64,000 nt of DNA, taken from assembly GCA_963665865.2 (NCBI GenBank), contig CAXXWF010000001.1:1922001-1986000 (forward strand), read 5' to 3'. The DNA is from PHAA01 sp963665865. Lineage in GTDB: Bacteria > Bacillota > Syntrophomonadia > Syntrophomonadales > Syntrophomonadaceae. Below, one piece after another: positions 51,925 through 60,269 of the stretch. The notes under the pieces are model-generated. The model was given only the letters and a program-made list of their open reading frames with translations. It was not told where the DNA came from and ran no database searches. The number at the start of each line of letters is the position of its first letter. Positions within the stretch are counted from its first letter, which is position 1. The translations under genes were made by a program, and so were the position numbers.

Positions 51925-52839
51925 TCATGGTTTACAGGTGGACCAGTGCAGTGGACGGATGAGTGACGGTGGTAACTTTGTACTGACATCGCCCTTAGCT
52001 ACGTTCATCTGAGCTTGGGTGAGAAAGATACTATTTGTAAGGCTGGCTCCTCTGATATCAGTATCTCGAAAATCAGCCCCAATGAGATCAGTCCCCGAGA
52101 GATCAGCTCCTCTGAGATCAGCTGCAATAAGGAGGGCTCCTCTCAAGTTTGCGCCTTTTAGATTGGTTTTGCGCAGGTCAGCCGCAATAAAGTCGGTTCC
52201 ACGGCCAAGGGTCTTCTTACCCTCTGAATTAGTATTGTTGCCAAGACGGGCTTCGGCTCGCACGAGCTCACTTGTCTGTATGAGCAATTCATTAACAATT
52301 ATTCGATGTGCGGCCACGTCCAATTTCATTAAAGTGTCGGGAGTATGGTGAGTGAGACCATCTGTCGCATCGAGCGCGGAACCAAGCGCTCCGTGAATAG
52401 GAAGCGTTTGTTGTAAGGTCATTGCTTCAGTCAAGTACCAAAGCAGTTCATGCAGTTGCCGCATGATCAGGAACACCTCGAACATTGGGCTAGCGGTACC
52501 TGGAACTTGCCGCCAGTCTTGTCCGTTGAAAGTGATTTGAGCAACCTTTTGCCCGGCTCCAAAGCAGTCAAAAGCGGCGCAGCCTTTAAGTCCCCTTTCC
52601 CTGAGATTTTTGTAAACACCGCAGTGAAAGTCCGCTTGAAGGCTGAGGCAAGGCTGACCTGCATCTTTGTCCTTGGGGAAGCCTTCCGAAGCCGCAAAGT
52701 ATAATGCGACACAACACAACCCAAAGCAGTTTTCGCAGTCGGCTCGTAGATTGCGGCGATTGCTATCAGCGAAGGATTCTGAATATTCGTGATTGTCGGA
52801 AGATATCGGCTCTCCCATATTTTCATATGTGTATTTCAT
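51925..52839 (-). CDS. Cys-rich pentapeptide-repeat protein
   Basis: 304 residues. The N-terminal half has a conserved cysteine set (RADCENCFGLCCVAL, FHCGVYKNLRERGLKGCAAFDCFGAG) typical of a group of bacterial pentapeptide-repeat proteins. The C-terminal part (about 210-270) is a run of A(D/N)Lxx pentapeptides: TDFIAADLRKTNLKGANLRG, then ADLSGTDLIGADFRD, predicted to form a right-handed beta helix. The function is unknown in this subgroup; some pentapeptide proteins mimic DNA and protect gyrase, others are surface proteins. GAGGTG lies seven bases before the ATG. Confidence 0.85.
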   Translation of the reverse strand: MKYTYENMGEPISSDNHEYSESFADSNRRNLRADCENCFGLCCVALYFAASEGFPKDKDAGQPCLSLQADFHCGVYKNLRERGLKGCAAFDCFGAGQKVAQITFNGQDWRQVPGTASPMFEVFLIMRQLHELLWYLTEAMTLQQTLPIHGALGSALDATDGLTHHTPDTLMKLDVAAHRIIVNELLIQTSELVRAEARLGNNTNSEGKKTLGRGTDFIAADLRKTNLKGANLRGALLIAADLRGADLSGTDLIGADFRDTDIRGASLTNSIFLTQAQMNVAKGDVSTKLPPSLIRPLHWSTCKP

Positions 52840-52966
52840 CTACATTCACCTCATATTCCTCCCGTTCGCGTAACCCTACTTCCATTCTTTCCATACTTGA
52901 GGCTAATGCCCTACCGTTGCAGAAAGCCTCAAGTATTTTGGTTGATGTTTTAATATTTATCCTCAA
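52823..52966 (-). CDS. Possible 47-residue leader peptide or small protein
   Basis: Starts at TTG (52966) with AGGA eight bases upstream and overlaps the pentapeptide gene start by 17 bases. It reads MRINIKTSTKILEAFCNGRA and ends in an acidic stretch EREEYEVNVDEIHI. A possible promoter lies just upstream (TTGCTT, 17 bases, TATAAT on the minus strand). It may only couple translation of the next gene. Low confidence. Confidence 0.35.
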   Translation of the reverse strand: MRINIKTSTKILEAFCNGRALASSMERMEVGLREREEYEVNVDEIHI

Positions 52967-52996
52967 TTGTAATTTCCTGCCCATTATATCAAAGCA

Positions 52997-53032
52997 TAAA
53001 AAAGGAAGCAAAAAGAACATCCTCTGCTTCCC
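52997..53032 (-). terminator. Terminator after the Sll1863-like gene
   Basis: Minus strand GGAAGCA-GAGGATGTTCTTTT-TGCTTCC followed by TTTTTTA, about 45 bases after the 53079 gene stop. Confidence 0.75.
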
Positions 53033-53078
53033 TGAGTGTTTTATATATAAAATCTGAACCAGTCTCACAACTGGCGGT

Positions 53079-53663
53079 TCATTTCACCATTGCATTGGTT
53101 ACATCCTTAACTACATTCCAGACTTTATCACCAGATATTAATGATTCATGAAGCTTCGATTGTAATGCCGACTGCTTAGCCAATAATGAGTCAAACTCCT
53201 TATCGTCCTGCTTAATCTTTATTGCTGCTTTGCGATTAAATTCTTCACCTACGCTCCATATTTCATTCCATACTTCATTCCACACTAGATCCCATACTTC
53301 ATCACCCGACATTATTGATTCATCAATTTGCGCTTGTAGAGCAGACTGCTTAGCTTGTAGAGCAGGTTCCATTTTCTTATAATCCTCCCTTATTTCCGGT
53401 GTTGCTTTTCGATTAAATTCTTCTACTGCATCCCAGATGTTATCCCATACTAAATCCCAGACCTCATTTCCTGACATTAATGATTCGCGAAGTTTTGTTT
53501 GTGCCAATACCTGCTTATCCTCAAAGGTGTTTTGAACCTCATCATAACCCTGCTTGATCTCGGCTGCTAACTTGTCAGTCCTGACTATTAATTTCTCAAT
53601 CTCGCTGCCGACCTCTCTAAGTTCAGTTCTCAACCTTTGCTCATACTGCGTTTTTCTCTCCAT
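53079..53663 (-). CDS. Sll1863-like stress protein with threefold internal repeat
   Basis: 194 residues, all helical. The N-terminus (ERKTQYEQRLRTELREVGSEI) and the SG-x-VWD motif recall the Sll1863 family of stress coiled-coil proteins. The core unit recurs three times about 52-58 residues apart: ESLMSGNEVWDLVWD, ESIMSGDEVWDLVWN, ESLISGDKVWNVVKD. Between units are near-copies of EEFNRKA and AKQSALQ. It grew by duplication of a helix-turn-helix hairpin and may oligomerise or bind membranes. Good ribosome site GGAGGAAG. Neighbours are PRC-barrel and 17M-type stress genes. Confidence 0.72.
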   Translation of the reverse strand: MERKTQYEQRLRTELREVGSEIEKLIVRTDKLAAEIKQGYDEVQNTFEDKQVLAQTKLRESLMSGNEVWDLVWDNIWDAVEEFNRKATPEIREDYKKMEPALQAKQSALQAQIDESIMSGDEVWDLVWNEVWNEIWSVGEEFNRKAAIKIKQDDKEFDSLLAKQSALQSKLHESLISGDKVWNVVKDVTNAMVK

Positions 53664-53742
53664 TTCTCTTCCTCCTTTTCTTTCAATTAGCCCCTTACCA
53701 CGTTAACACCTAGGCCATTGAATATCCTTGCGCTTGTTTACT

Positions 53743-54510
53743 TCAACGGTAATGCTCCTTGGCAGCCGATTCATCAACCCAGTATCCCTGGCGATTGTAA
53801 TGCTGATGCAATCCGGTCTCATAATCCCGAGTTAGCAGAGACTCCTCAGTGTATTCCGGTGACTGCTTAATGGCCTCGCGGTTAAGATTGACGAATACTT
53901 TCGACTCGTGCCAACTTATGCGCTTAATCCATTGTGGTGAAATCAACACCTTTTTCCCCGGCCACAGATTCCGTGTGTCGATGATTAAATATCGAATCGC
54001 CCATGTCTCATCATCAATGATAAAATCATAGACGTGGCCAATCTCGCCGTCTTCAGCTTGGATGTCGTGGCCACTTACATCGTGAGTGCTTCGCAAATGA
54101 TGATCCCACGTATTCTTGCCTTGGGTTGATTCTCTCCCGTTATAGGGGTATGAATAAGTTCCCCACATGTTGGAGCCTCCGGAATACATTGGCCATCCAT
54201 AATATCCGTAGTATGCTTCCTCAAATTGATGCGAGACGGGCTTGTCACTGTCCAAGGACGGACTGTCCTCAATCTGCTTTTTAGTCAGATCAATGGTTAT
54301 GTACTGCTCTTCCTTATGCATGGCGACCAAAGCATACGGTGATATCAAGACTTGCCTGCCCGTGAGCCAGTTTCCTGTGTCGGCAATAAGATAACGAATC
54401 GTCCAGTGGTGGTCATCGAAGTAGAATTCTTTGACCTTCCCTATTTCCCCGTCGCGACTGTGTAATGTGTAACCCTTTAGTGTTTTTGCTTTGTTTAGGA
54501 TAATAGTCAC
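53743..54510 (-). CDS. Double PRC-barrel protein
   Basis: 255 residues with two PRC-barrel domains. The first is about 5-80 (KGYTLHSRDGEIGKVKEFYFDD, WTIRYLIADTGNWL), the second about 145-220 (SGHDIQAEDGEIGHVYDFIIDD, WAIRYLIIDTRNLWPGKKVLI). They are joined by a Tyr/Gly-rich linker. PRC barrels mediate protein or RNA contacts (RimM, photosynthetic reaction centre). This two-barrel type is common beside envelope-stress genes. The start is GTG close to an AAAGG site; no ATG is available nearby, so the exact start is uncertain. Confidence 0.87.
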   Translation of the reverse strand: MTIILNKAKTLKGYTLHSRDGEIGKVKEFYFDDHHWTIRYLIADTGNWLTGRQVLISPYALVAMHKEEQYITIDLTKKQIEDSPSLDSDKPVSHQFEEAYYGYYGWPMYSGGSNMWGTYSYPYNGRESTQGKNTWDHHLRSTHDVSGHDIQAEDGEIGHVYDFIIDDETWAIRYLIIDTRNLWPGKKVLISPQWIKRISWHESKVFVNLNREAIKQSPEYTEESLLTRDYETGLHQHYNRQGYWVDESAAKEHYR

Positions 54511-54683
54511 CCTTTCTTTGAGTATCGTTTTCGTTCGCTGTTGTCGCCTAGATGACTAGGTATTTGCAAAATCAATTTCAACGTGATTTGTCAGGATATG
54601 AGCCCTCATATTTCAGGGCGAGCCAAGCTGAACCCCCCTTTCAGCACTGCTAGGGGTATAAAGCGGGCTCTCCACAACATTGT
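54511..54683. other. Intergenic region
   Basis: No gene seen; a short GC-rich partial hairpin lies near 54630-54655 (GCTGAACCCCCC...), insufficient to call a terminator. Confidence 0.4.
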
Positions 54684-55199
54684 TTATGCACTATGAATCA
54701 TTGTATCAACGCCATTAGCTGTCTCTAGAATCTGTTTCGCCATTTCCACTTCTTCTTGGGTCCCATGCGCAATCAGCAGGAACTTATCAGACTTAAGCGA
54801 AGTTTCGTACTTGAGGATACTGTCCTTCGGAATACCCATGCTGTATAACGCTGCTCCAAATGCACTCAATCCACCCATAATAGTAGCACCTTCAAGAGCA
54901 CCAATGATCCACATCACTAATGGACCGCCCACAACGAGGGGACCAATTCCTGGAATGAAGAAGAACGCGGACCCGAATAGTAATCCCCATAATCCACCCC
55001 AGAATGCCCCTAACTTACCCCAGTATTTGACACGGTCACCGGTATTATAATAGCCCACAACATGCTCATCACTCTGATAGTCCTTACTCACAACGGATAA
55101 TTTCTTCATGTCAAATCCTGCTTTTTGCAGTTCCTTGATAGCCTCCTCAGCTTCGAGGTGGGTGTTAAAAATAGATACTGCCATATTTGTCACTGACAT
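54684..55199 (-). CDS. General stress protein 17M-like / DUF1269-type membrane protein
   Basis: 171 residues from the ATG at 55199 (AAAGG ten bases upstream). The N-terminal domain (VSIFNTHLEAEEAIKELQKAGFD...LSVVSKDY) is like general stress protein 17M. Two Gly-rich hydrophobic segments follow (about 70-95 and 97-120, GLWGLLFGSAFFFIPGIGPLVV), then a soluble end DKFLLIAHGTQEEVEMAKQIL. Probably membrane-associated and stress-induced; function unknown. It lies between PRC-barrel and FMN reductase genes. Confidence 0.8.
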   Translation of the reverse strand: MSVTNMAVSIFNTHLEAEEAIKELQKAGFDMKKLSVVSKDYQSDEHVVGYYNTGDRVKYWGKLGAFWGGLWGLLFGSAFFFIPGIGPLVVGGPLVMWIIGALEGATIMGGLSAFGAALYSMGIPKDSILKYETSLKSDKFLLIAHGTQEEVEMAKQILETANGVDTMIHSA

Positions 55200-55344
55200 A
55201 CGAACACAACCTTTCATTTATAACCTTTCCTTCGCCGCCAGCGAAGAAGCCGATTGGGACAGGGCTTTTCAAGTCAAGCGTTTTGATGAGCTTCGAGATG
55301 TCGTTAGATCTGCGTACCATCTTTTATCGTAATCGAGCGTATTT

Positions 55345-55923
55345 TTATTGCCTACTTCCGGTTAGCAGACGAGTCCAATTCACTAAAGCCTGCAACTGGC
55401 TTTTAATTGCATTGCGCGTGAAATCATCAGTAAGTTTCAAATCCTGATCAAATTTGTTTTGAGCCTGAATAATGAAAACCTCGGGCTGGTTCAAAGGTAT
55501 CATATTGCATACCACACAAGTCTGACGCAAATGGTATTGAGCTCTGACCCCTCCAAACATACCAGTAGAAGCACTCATGATGGCTACCGGTTTTCCATTT
55601 ACAGGGGCGCCGGTGCTCTTGCGAGAAATCCAATCTATGGCATTCTTTAATACCGGGGGGACAGAGTAATTATATTCCGGGGTGACAAGCAACAAAGCAT
55701 CGGCTGCTTGAACGCTGCTGGCCAATTCAAGAACAGCTTCAGGTAGAGACTGCCCTTCCAAATCTTCATTAAGAAATGGTATTGGAGCCAGGTCGATAAT
55801 CTTCAGTTCTGCACCCTCCGGCAAAAGATCTGCGGCAGCCCGTAAGGCCGCTTTGTTGTAAGAACCACTACGCAGGCTGCCAGACATTCCCAGAATTTTT
55901 ACAACATTCGCTTTTGTATTCAT
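55345..55923 (-). CDS. NADPH-dependent FMN reductase (flavodoxin fold)
   Basis: 192 residues. The flavin site GMSGSLRSGSYNKAAL (about 13-28), the TPEYNYSVPPVLKNAIDW signature (about 82-99) and SASTGMFGGVRAQYHLR are diagnostic of the NADPH-dependent FMN reductase family, including chromate and quinone reductases such as ChrR. Likely role: two-electron reduction of quinones or metals during oxidative stress. AGGAGG lies eight bases before the ATG. Confidence 0.93.
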   Translation of the reverse strand: MNTKANVVKILGMSGSLRSGSYNKAALRAAADLLPEGAELKIIDLAPIPFLNEDLEGQSLPEAVLELASSVQAADALLLVTPEYNYSVPPVLKNAIDWISRKSTGAPVNGKPVAIMSASTGMFGGVRAQYHLRQTCVVCNMIPLNQPEVFIIQAQNKFDQDLKLTDDFTRNAIKSQLQALVNWTRLLTGSRQ

Positions 55924-55967
55924 ACTTTCTTCCTCCTATCTAAATGTACGATGTCGGCTGCTTATCC

Positions 55968-56102
55968 CTAATTGACCAGATCAAATTTATCCCCGGGAGC
56001 TGTCTTGTATATCAACCGAACAGAATTACTCCTACGACTGTTGATGGAATTCCACGCGTCATCCAGGGTTTGCATTAACTCCAAAATATTATCCTGGCTC
56101 AT
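55968..56102 (-). CDS. 44-residue hypothetical protein
   Basis: Short frame MSQDNILELMQTLDDAWNSI...KTAPGDKFDLVN with AAAGGGG eight bases before the ATG, on the same strand as its neighbours, 44 bases before the FMN reductase start. The first half is an acidic amphipathic helix; the second half contains a basic NSRRSNSVRLIYK stretch. No family known. The ribosome site and codon sense support it being translated. Confidence 0.5.
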   Translation of the reverse strand: MSQDNILELMQTLDDAWNSINSRRSNSVRLIYKTAPGDKFDLVN

Positions 56103-56309
56103 TTTATTTTCCCCTTTCGTTATCTGTTATAAATTAGTTCTCAATGTCAGTCGCCATTGATCCCCCCTCTCCCTTTACAATTAAGGGTGGAAATTATACG
56201 CCTGGTTTAAGAATTAAGTCTCCAATTAATATAGAGTCAACTTATTATTCTATCGATTTTGAGGGGCGCATAGCCGTCTTTGACTCAAATTTCGTTATAA
56301 TTTATTCAT
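56103..56309. other. Intergenic region
   Basis: No gene or clear hairpin; presumably contains a promoter for the 56102-55345 genes. Confidence 0.35.
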
Positions 56310-57485
56310 TTATCCTACCAGAACTTCGCTCCGCTGAAATTGTTGCGTGACGTTAATGAACAATTGAGTATATTTCCCAGCCACATTAGCCCAGGCCATC
56401 GTCTGGCCGAGGGTTAAGGTCTTAGTCTCCATCTCGTTTTTAAGAAGCGGGTTTTTCAGAATAAAACTTATACACGACGCCAGCGAATCGGCATCACTGA
56501 ATTCAGCCAACATACCTCGTCCACCACCCAGCATTTCCTGGGCATAGCGGTACGGAGTCGAAACAATGACGCGTCCACAGCCTACGGCGTATGCCAGGGT
56601 CCCACTAACCGCCTGCTCTTTCGAGAGATATGGGGTCATATAGATGTCCGATAAATTCAAATACGTCATTACTTCATCTTTGGTCAAATACTTGTCAACA
56701 AAGCGTACATTATCCTGCACTCCCAGACTTTCCGCCAGATTCATGAGGTTCTGACGATAGCTTTCGCCCATGGTCTGTTTGACCGATGGATGCGTTTTAC
56801 CCAGAATGAGATAGAGCAGGTTGTCAAAGTTCGGAACGACTTGAGCAACTGCTTTAATCCCGTACTCTAAACCTTTAGCTGGACTGAGGAGACCAAAACT
56901 GCTTATCACATGTTTGCTGATTAAGCCATGTTCTACTTTTAGTTGGTCCCGCGGTTTGATTGGCAGGCAGGGTACTCCATGAGGAATAACCGTAACTTTA
57001 CCCGGTTCTATGCCATATACTTTGGCCAATATCGGGATTGAATTTGCTGCCATGGTAACTACCCCGATACTTAGACGTCCTAATATCTTAAGAACCGTTC
57101 TTTGTTTGGGAGTTGGTTCTTGCAGCACCGTGTGGGTTGTTACAATAAATGGTATATTTAAGTTCTTGGCCAGATTGAGGATATATTCTCCGCCTTCTCC
57201 GCCGAAGATCCCGTATTCATGCTCAATAACCAACAAGTCAACATGGGTATTAATCCACATGGCAGTACGAAAATAATCTGCCCTCTGGTGCTGGCTGATC
57301 TTCCATTCGACCCGGGGATCGTCGTATACTTCTTCCCCCGTGGTGACCGCGATTACACTCGACCGAACCGTCCCTATTTTATCAATTTCATTAATCAGGT
57401 CCTCAGTAAACGTAGCCAATCCACACTCCCGCGGTGGAAAAGTGCTTAAAAATCCAATATTCATAATTCCATTTTTTGTTATCAT
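56310..57485 (-). CDS. Glycosyltransferase family 4-type (GT-B fold)
   Basis: 391 residues. GT-B pattern: NIGFLSTFPPRECGLATFTEDL at the N-terminus (donor-acceptor loop), HEYGIFGG, TTHTVLQEP, VTMAANSIPILAKVYGI, VIPHGVP, then the sugar-nucleotide half with SSFGLLSPAKGLEYGIKAV, DIYMTPYLSKEQAVSGTLAYAVGCGRVIVSTPY. No signal or membrane helix, hence cytosolic. Acceptor unknown; probably part of envelope glycan or lipid glycosylation given the neighbouring YtxH, DUF948 and Lmo0937-like genes. Ribosome site AGGGGGG. Confidence 0.88.
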   Translation of the reverse strand: MITKNGIMNIGFLSTFPPRECGLATFTEDLINEIDKIGTVRSSVIAVTTGEEVYDDPRVEWKISQHQRADYFRTAMWINTHVDLLVIEHEYGIFGGEGGEYILNLAKNLNIPFIVTTHTVLQEPTPKQRTVLKILGRLSIGVVTMAANSIPILAKVYGIEPGKVTVIPHGVPCLPIKPRDQLKVEHGLISKHVISSFGLLSPAKGLEYGIKAVAQVVPNFDNLLYLILGKTHPSVKQTMGESYRQNLMNLAESLGVQDNVRFVDKYLTKDEVMTYLNLSDIYMTPYLSKEQAVSGTLAYAVGCGRVIVSTPYRYAQEMLGGGRGMLAEFSDADSLASCISFILKNPLLKNEMETKTLTLGQTMAWANVAGKYTQLFINVTQQFQRSEVLVG

Positions 57486-57500
57486 CTAATTAGTTCCCCC

Positions 57501-57692
57501 CTATTGCCCGTCAAATTTATCGGTTTTGTTTTTGCCGGCTATTAACCCAATTCTGCTCCTGCCTTTAATCTGCCTTATCAAAACCATAATACCGGCAACT
57601 AAGAGAAAAATATGGATAAATCCGTTCATGGTATATAAAGTAACGGTACCAAGCCATAAAACTATAAGAATTGTAGCGATTAACCATAACAT
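57501..57692 (-). CDS. Lmo0937-type small membrane protein
   Basis: 63 residues. The two-helix pattern MLWLIATILIVLWLGTVTLY and FIHIFLLVAGIMVLIRQIKG is that of the Lmo0937 family of small stress-related membrane proteins, here with a basic C-terminal tail. AAGGATGA precedes the ATG. It lies just before the GT4 gene and after the DUF948-like gene. A second copy is at 60075-60224. Confidence 0.85.
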   Translation of the reverse strand: MLWLIATILIVLWLGTVTLYTMNGFIHIFLLVAGIMVLIRQIKGRSRIGLIAGKNKTDKFDGQ

Positions 57693-57732
57693 GATTTATC
57701 ATCCTTGCTTTATGAAGGGTGCCCAGCTAGTT

Positions 57733-58188
57733 CTACTTGCTGGAGGAAAAGGTGCGGTATATGATTTGCAGTACTTCTTCAATGATGTGAAAATAAGCAG
57801 CAAAATCATGGGTATCTTTCCTGTAAGCAGCTACAGTTTCATTAATTCCAGAACCCATATTTTCAATCACAATACCTGCCAATTCAATGCTTCCTTTGGC
57901 AGCGTTGGTCACATACTCAGCTTCTCGTAAAATCACTGGAATCGACACTTTGAGAACATCGGTAGTTTCCCTGACATTACTGCTGATTTGCTCCACATTC
58001 TCAATAATATCCGGCATTATTTTGATAGTTTTTTTGACAAATTCCTGATTGGTTTCTACCAGTGGCCGCACTATGCCCACAACTTTTTTTATATTCCAAA
58101 GAATAGGCAGCAGAAGAATCACTGCTGCAATCCCTAATGCATACATCAAAAAAAGCATTAGATCTAGCAAGCTTAGTTGAATTATCAT
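57733..58188 (-). CDS. DUF948-like membrane-anchored coiled-coil protein
   Basis: 151 residues. One N-terminal membrane helix (about 8-30, LMLFLMYALGIAAVILLLPIL), then long amphipathic helices with hydrophobic heptads (IMPDIIENVEQISSNVRETTDVLK). The plan fits DUF948/YtxG, which in Firmicutes accompanies YtxH. GAGGGGG precedes the ATG by about eight bases. It sits between YtxH and Lmo0937-like genes, as in known ytx-type stress operons. Confidence 0.72.
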   Translation of the reverse strand: MIIQLSLLDLMLFLMYALGIAAVILLLPILWNIKKVVGIVRPLVETNQEFVKKTIKIMPDIIENVEQISSNVRETTDVLKVSIPVILREAEYVTNAAKGSIELAGIVIENMGSGINETVAAYRKDTHDFAAYFHIIEEVLQIIYRTFSSSK

Positions 58189-58246
58189 AATATGGTCCCC
58201 CTCTTTGTAGCTTTATTAAGATCATTTGAAATGTTATCAAGCAATT

Positions 58247-58597
58247 TTATGAATCCTGTCTTTCATGGTGACCGTCCTTAATGTGCTTTTTTACACCTTC
58301 CGTTTTTTCTTGAACGTCTTTGGTGACATTACCGGCTTCATGTGCAACATGAGCCGCACAATCCTTTACTGCCTCTGCCTTCATCTGGACTGTATCTTTG
58401 ATGTTTTCCACAACAGTTGCAGCTATATTTTTCAAGTCTTCTCGGGTCGCCTTGCCCGACTTGGGAGCAAAGATAATTCCTGTGGCTACACCTGCGGTTA
58501 AGATGCCCATTCCTACTGCGAACTTCTGCGCAGTTTTTATGCTCTCTTGCCTTCTTCTCTCCTTGCTTACCAATTCTATTAAATCTTTTAAAATCAT
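58247..58597 (-). CDS. YtxH-domain stress protein (copy 2)
   Basis: 116 residues from the ATG at 58597, eight bases after GGAGG. YtxH hallmark: a hydrophobic Gly-rich helix followed by GIIFAPKSGKATREDLKN, then a long charged helix with VENIKDTVQMKAEAVKD and a His-rich end. The family is linked to general stress. It is close to the copy at 60270-60671, with the same MILxDLxxLVSKExRRQE start. Confidence 0.9.
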   Translation of the reverse strand: MILKDLIELVSKERRRQESIKTAQKFAVGMGILTAGVATGIIFAPKSGKATREDLKNIAATVVENIKDTVQMKAEAVKDCAAHVAHEAGNVTKDVQEKTEGVKKHIKDGHHERQDS

Positions 58598-58638
58598 TAT
58601 GAAAACCTCCATTTTATCTACGCGTTGATTGATGACTG

Positions 58639-60003
58639 TCAGTTGAAACTTCTTATAGGCGAGCTGCCGTTTTCTATACCTATGGCACTTATCGTATTAG
58701 GGATGCTATCCGCTATACTTCTCATGGTTCTATATGAAGCTGTAGACATATTTTTTGTTTTTTGACCCATAAAGTGTTCCATGATTCTTGCCCATACCAA
58801 TTGTGTTTCTTTAAATGCACGGTAATCCTTTTCGACATTTTTATGATACTTCTCTAATTCTGTTAATATATTTGCAAAATCCGGCTGCCTAAAATAAGAA
58901 CAGACTTTGGGCAATGTCTCTATTAATTTCTCCCGCATCTCATCAATTCTTTGAGCATATCTATCTGGGTCGGTGATATAGAGTAGCAATGGTTTGTATC
59001 GAATCCAACCTATACAAGCTTTATAAAAGCGGGTCCTGATTTCTTCGCATTCAGCTTTGACGAACTTCAGGTGTTTAGGCAGGACACCCTCTAACAGGTG
59101 GTTATAGGTAGAGAATCCATCATGAAAGGAGTAACATGGCACCCGCATAACGGTTCTTTCACTCAAACAAGTACTTAAAAAAGTATCTTCTCCTCTAGCT
59201 CCCGATGGATTGTAAAATGGGAAAACACGGCTAGGATCAGTAAGATTAATACACAAATTGGCACCTGAAATGAATTTGGCATAATTTGTTTCCTGCACCT
59301 CCACGGCCTGATTCCTTGTTAATATATTGGTATCAGCATAGGTGACCCCTCCATTGTTCATAACGCTCAAGACATTATTCCAGCTGATGATATCATTGCT
59401 GATAGCCTCAATAAAGGAGCGGAAATCCGCTTTAGACATTATGTCATCAAATTCTATATAGGGAATTGGAGATATATAACCGCAGTGGTTTCCGTGGGTG
59501 ACATCCGCTTGATTAATATATTTCAAATGGGTAGCCAGAATATGCTGGCCTGACCAAATTGCAGTTCGTTTAGTATTGGTCACCGCCAGCGGGTATTCAT
59601 CGTCGTCACAAAAAAGTAAATAATCCATATTGTTCTTTATTGCGTTATAAAGTATGGCGTTGCGATTGGCAGCATATCCCTTACCAAAAATCATGTGAGC
59701 TTCTTGGAGATTGATGACATTCTCTTGAATTAGGTAGTCAATTTCTTCTTTTATACAGGGCTTGGCAATAAATTTGCAGCTATCAATCTGCCCGATTAGT
59801 TCCGGGGATATATTTGTGTAATCAGTGGCTTTTGTTTTATGATAAGCAAGATCATAAGCGATAAAAAGATTTAGACTAATATTATCGTTGTCCACCAAAC
59901 CGGATTCATTCCAGCTGTATATGTAGGCTTTCAGCACCTTTTGAAAACTCTTCCTCCCGGTCGCAAAACCGATTCCGACCTTAATCTCTTTGCACTTCTG
60001 CAA
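58639..60003 (-). CDS. GT-A-type glycosyltransferase-like protein
   Basis: 454 residues, TTG start with AAGGGAG about eight bases upstream. N-terminal Rossmann-like part with GIGFATGRKSFQKVLKAYIYSW and FGKGYAANRNAILYNAI; FCDDDEYPL (about 140-148) looks like the DxD metal site of GT-A enzymes; later GARGEDTFLSTCL resembles the acceptor-side ED motif. The C-terminal ~100 residues are helical. No membrane segment. Substrate unknown. It lies between the two YtxH copies in the envelope-stress cluster. An exact CAZy family cannot be assigned. Confidence 0.7.
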   Translation of the reverse strand: MQKCKEIKVGIGFATGRKSFQKVLKAYIYSWNESGLVDNDNISLNLFIAYDLAYHKTKATDYTNISPELIGQIDSCKFIAKPCIKEEIDYLIQENVINLQEAHMIFGKGYAANRNAILYNAIKNNMDYLLFCDDDEYPLAVTNTKRTAIWSGQHILATHLKYINQADVTHGNHCGYISPIPYIEFDDIMSKADFRSFIEAISNDIISWNNVLSVMNNGGVTYADTNILTRNQAVEVQETNYAKFISGANLCINLTDPSRVFPFYNPSGARGEDTFLSTCLSERTVMRVPCYSFHDGFSTYNHLLEGVLPKHLKFVKAECEEIRTRFYKACIGWIRYKPLLLYITDPDRYAQRIDEMREKLIETLPKVCSYFRQPDFANILTELEKYHKNVEKDYRAFKETQLVWARIMEHFMGQKTKNMSTASYRTMRSIADSIPNTISAIGIENGSSPIRSFN

Positions 60004-60074
60004 TTTAATTGCTCCCTTCCTTATCTGTACGCCTACATGCGGTCTTCGTTTTGTCCCCTCATAATAATAATTAA

Positions 60075-60224
60075 CTAAAGGATCCTATCCCCTCTGATTA
60101 CCCTTAGTAAAATCATAATAATCGCAACCACGAGAAGGATATGGATAAATCCGCCCATTGTAAACGAAGTAACTATGCCAAGAAGCCATAAGACTATTAG
60201 AATTATCGCGATCGTCCATAACAT
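60075..60224 (-). CDS. Lmo0937-type small membrane protein (49 residues)
   Basis: Frame MLWTIAIILIVLWLLGIVTS through MGGFIHILLVVAII to RVIRGDRIL, a near-consensus Lmo0937-family protein. AAGGA lies nine bases before the ATG. Paralogue of 57501-57692. It sits between the YtxH copy (60270-60671) and the glycosyltransferase gene, on the same strand. Confidence 0.85.
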   Translation of the reverse strand: MLWTIAIILIVLWLLGIVTSFTMGGFIHILLVVAIIMILLRVIRGDRIL

Positions 60225-60269
60225 ATTGCAGCATCCTTTCTTAATAAATGTTTATCCAATAAGTATCAC

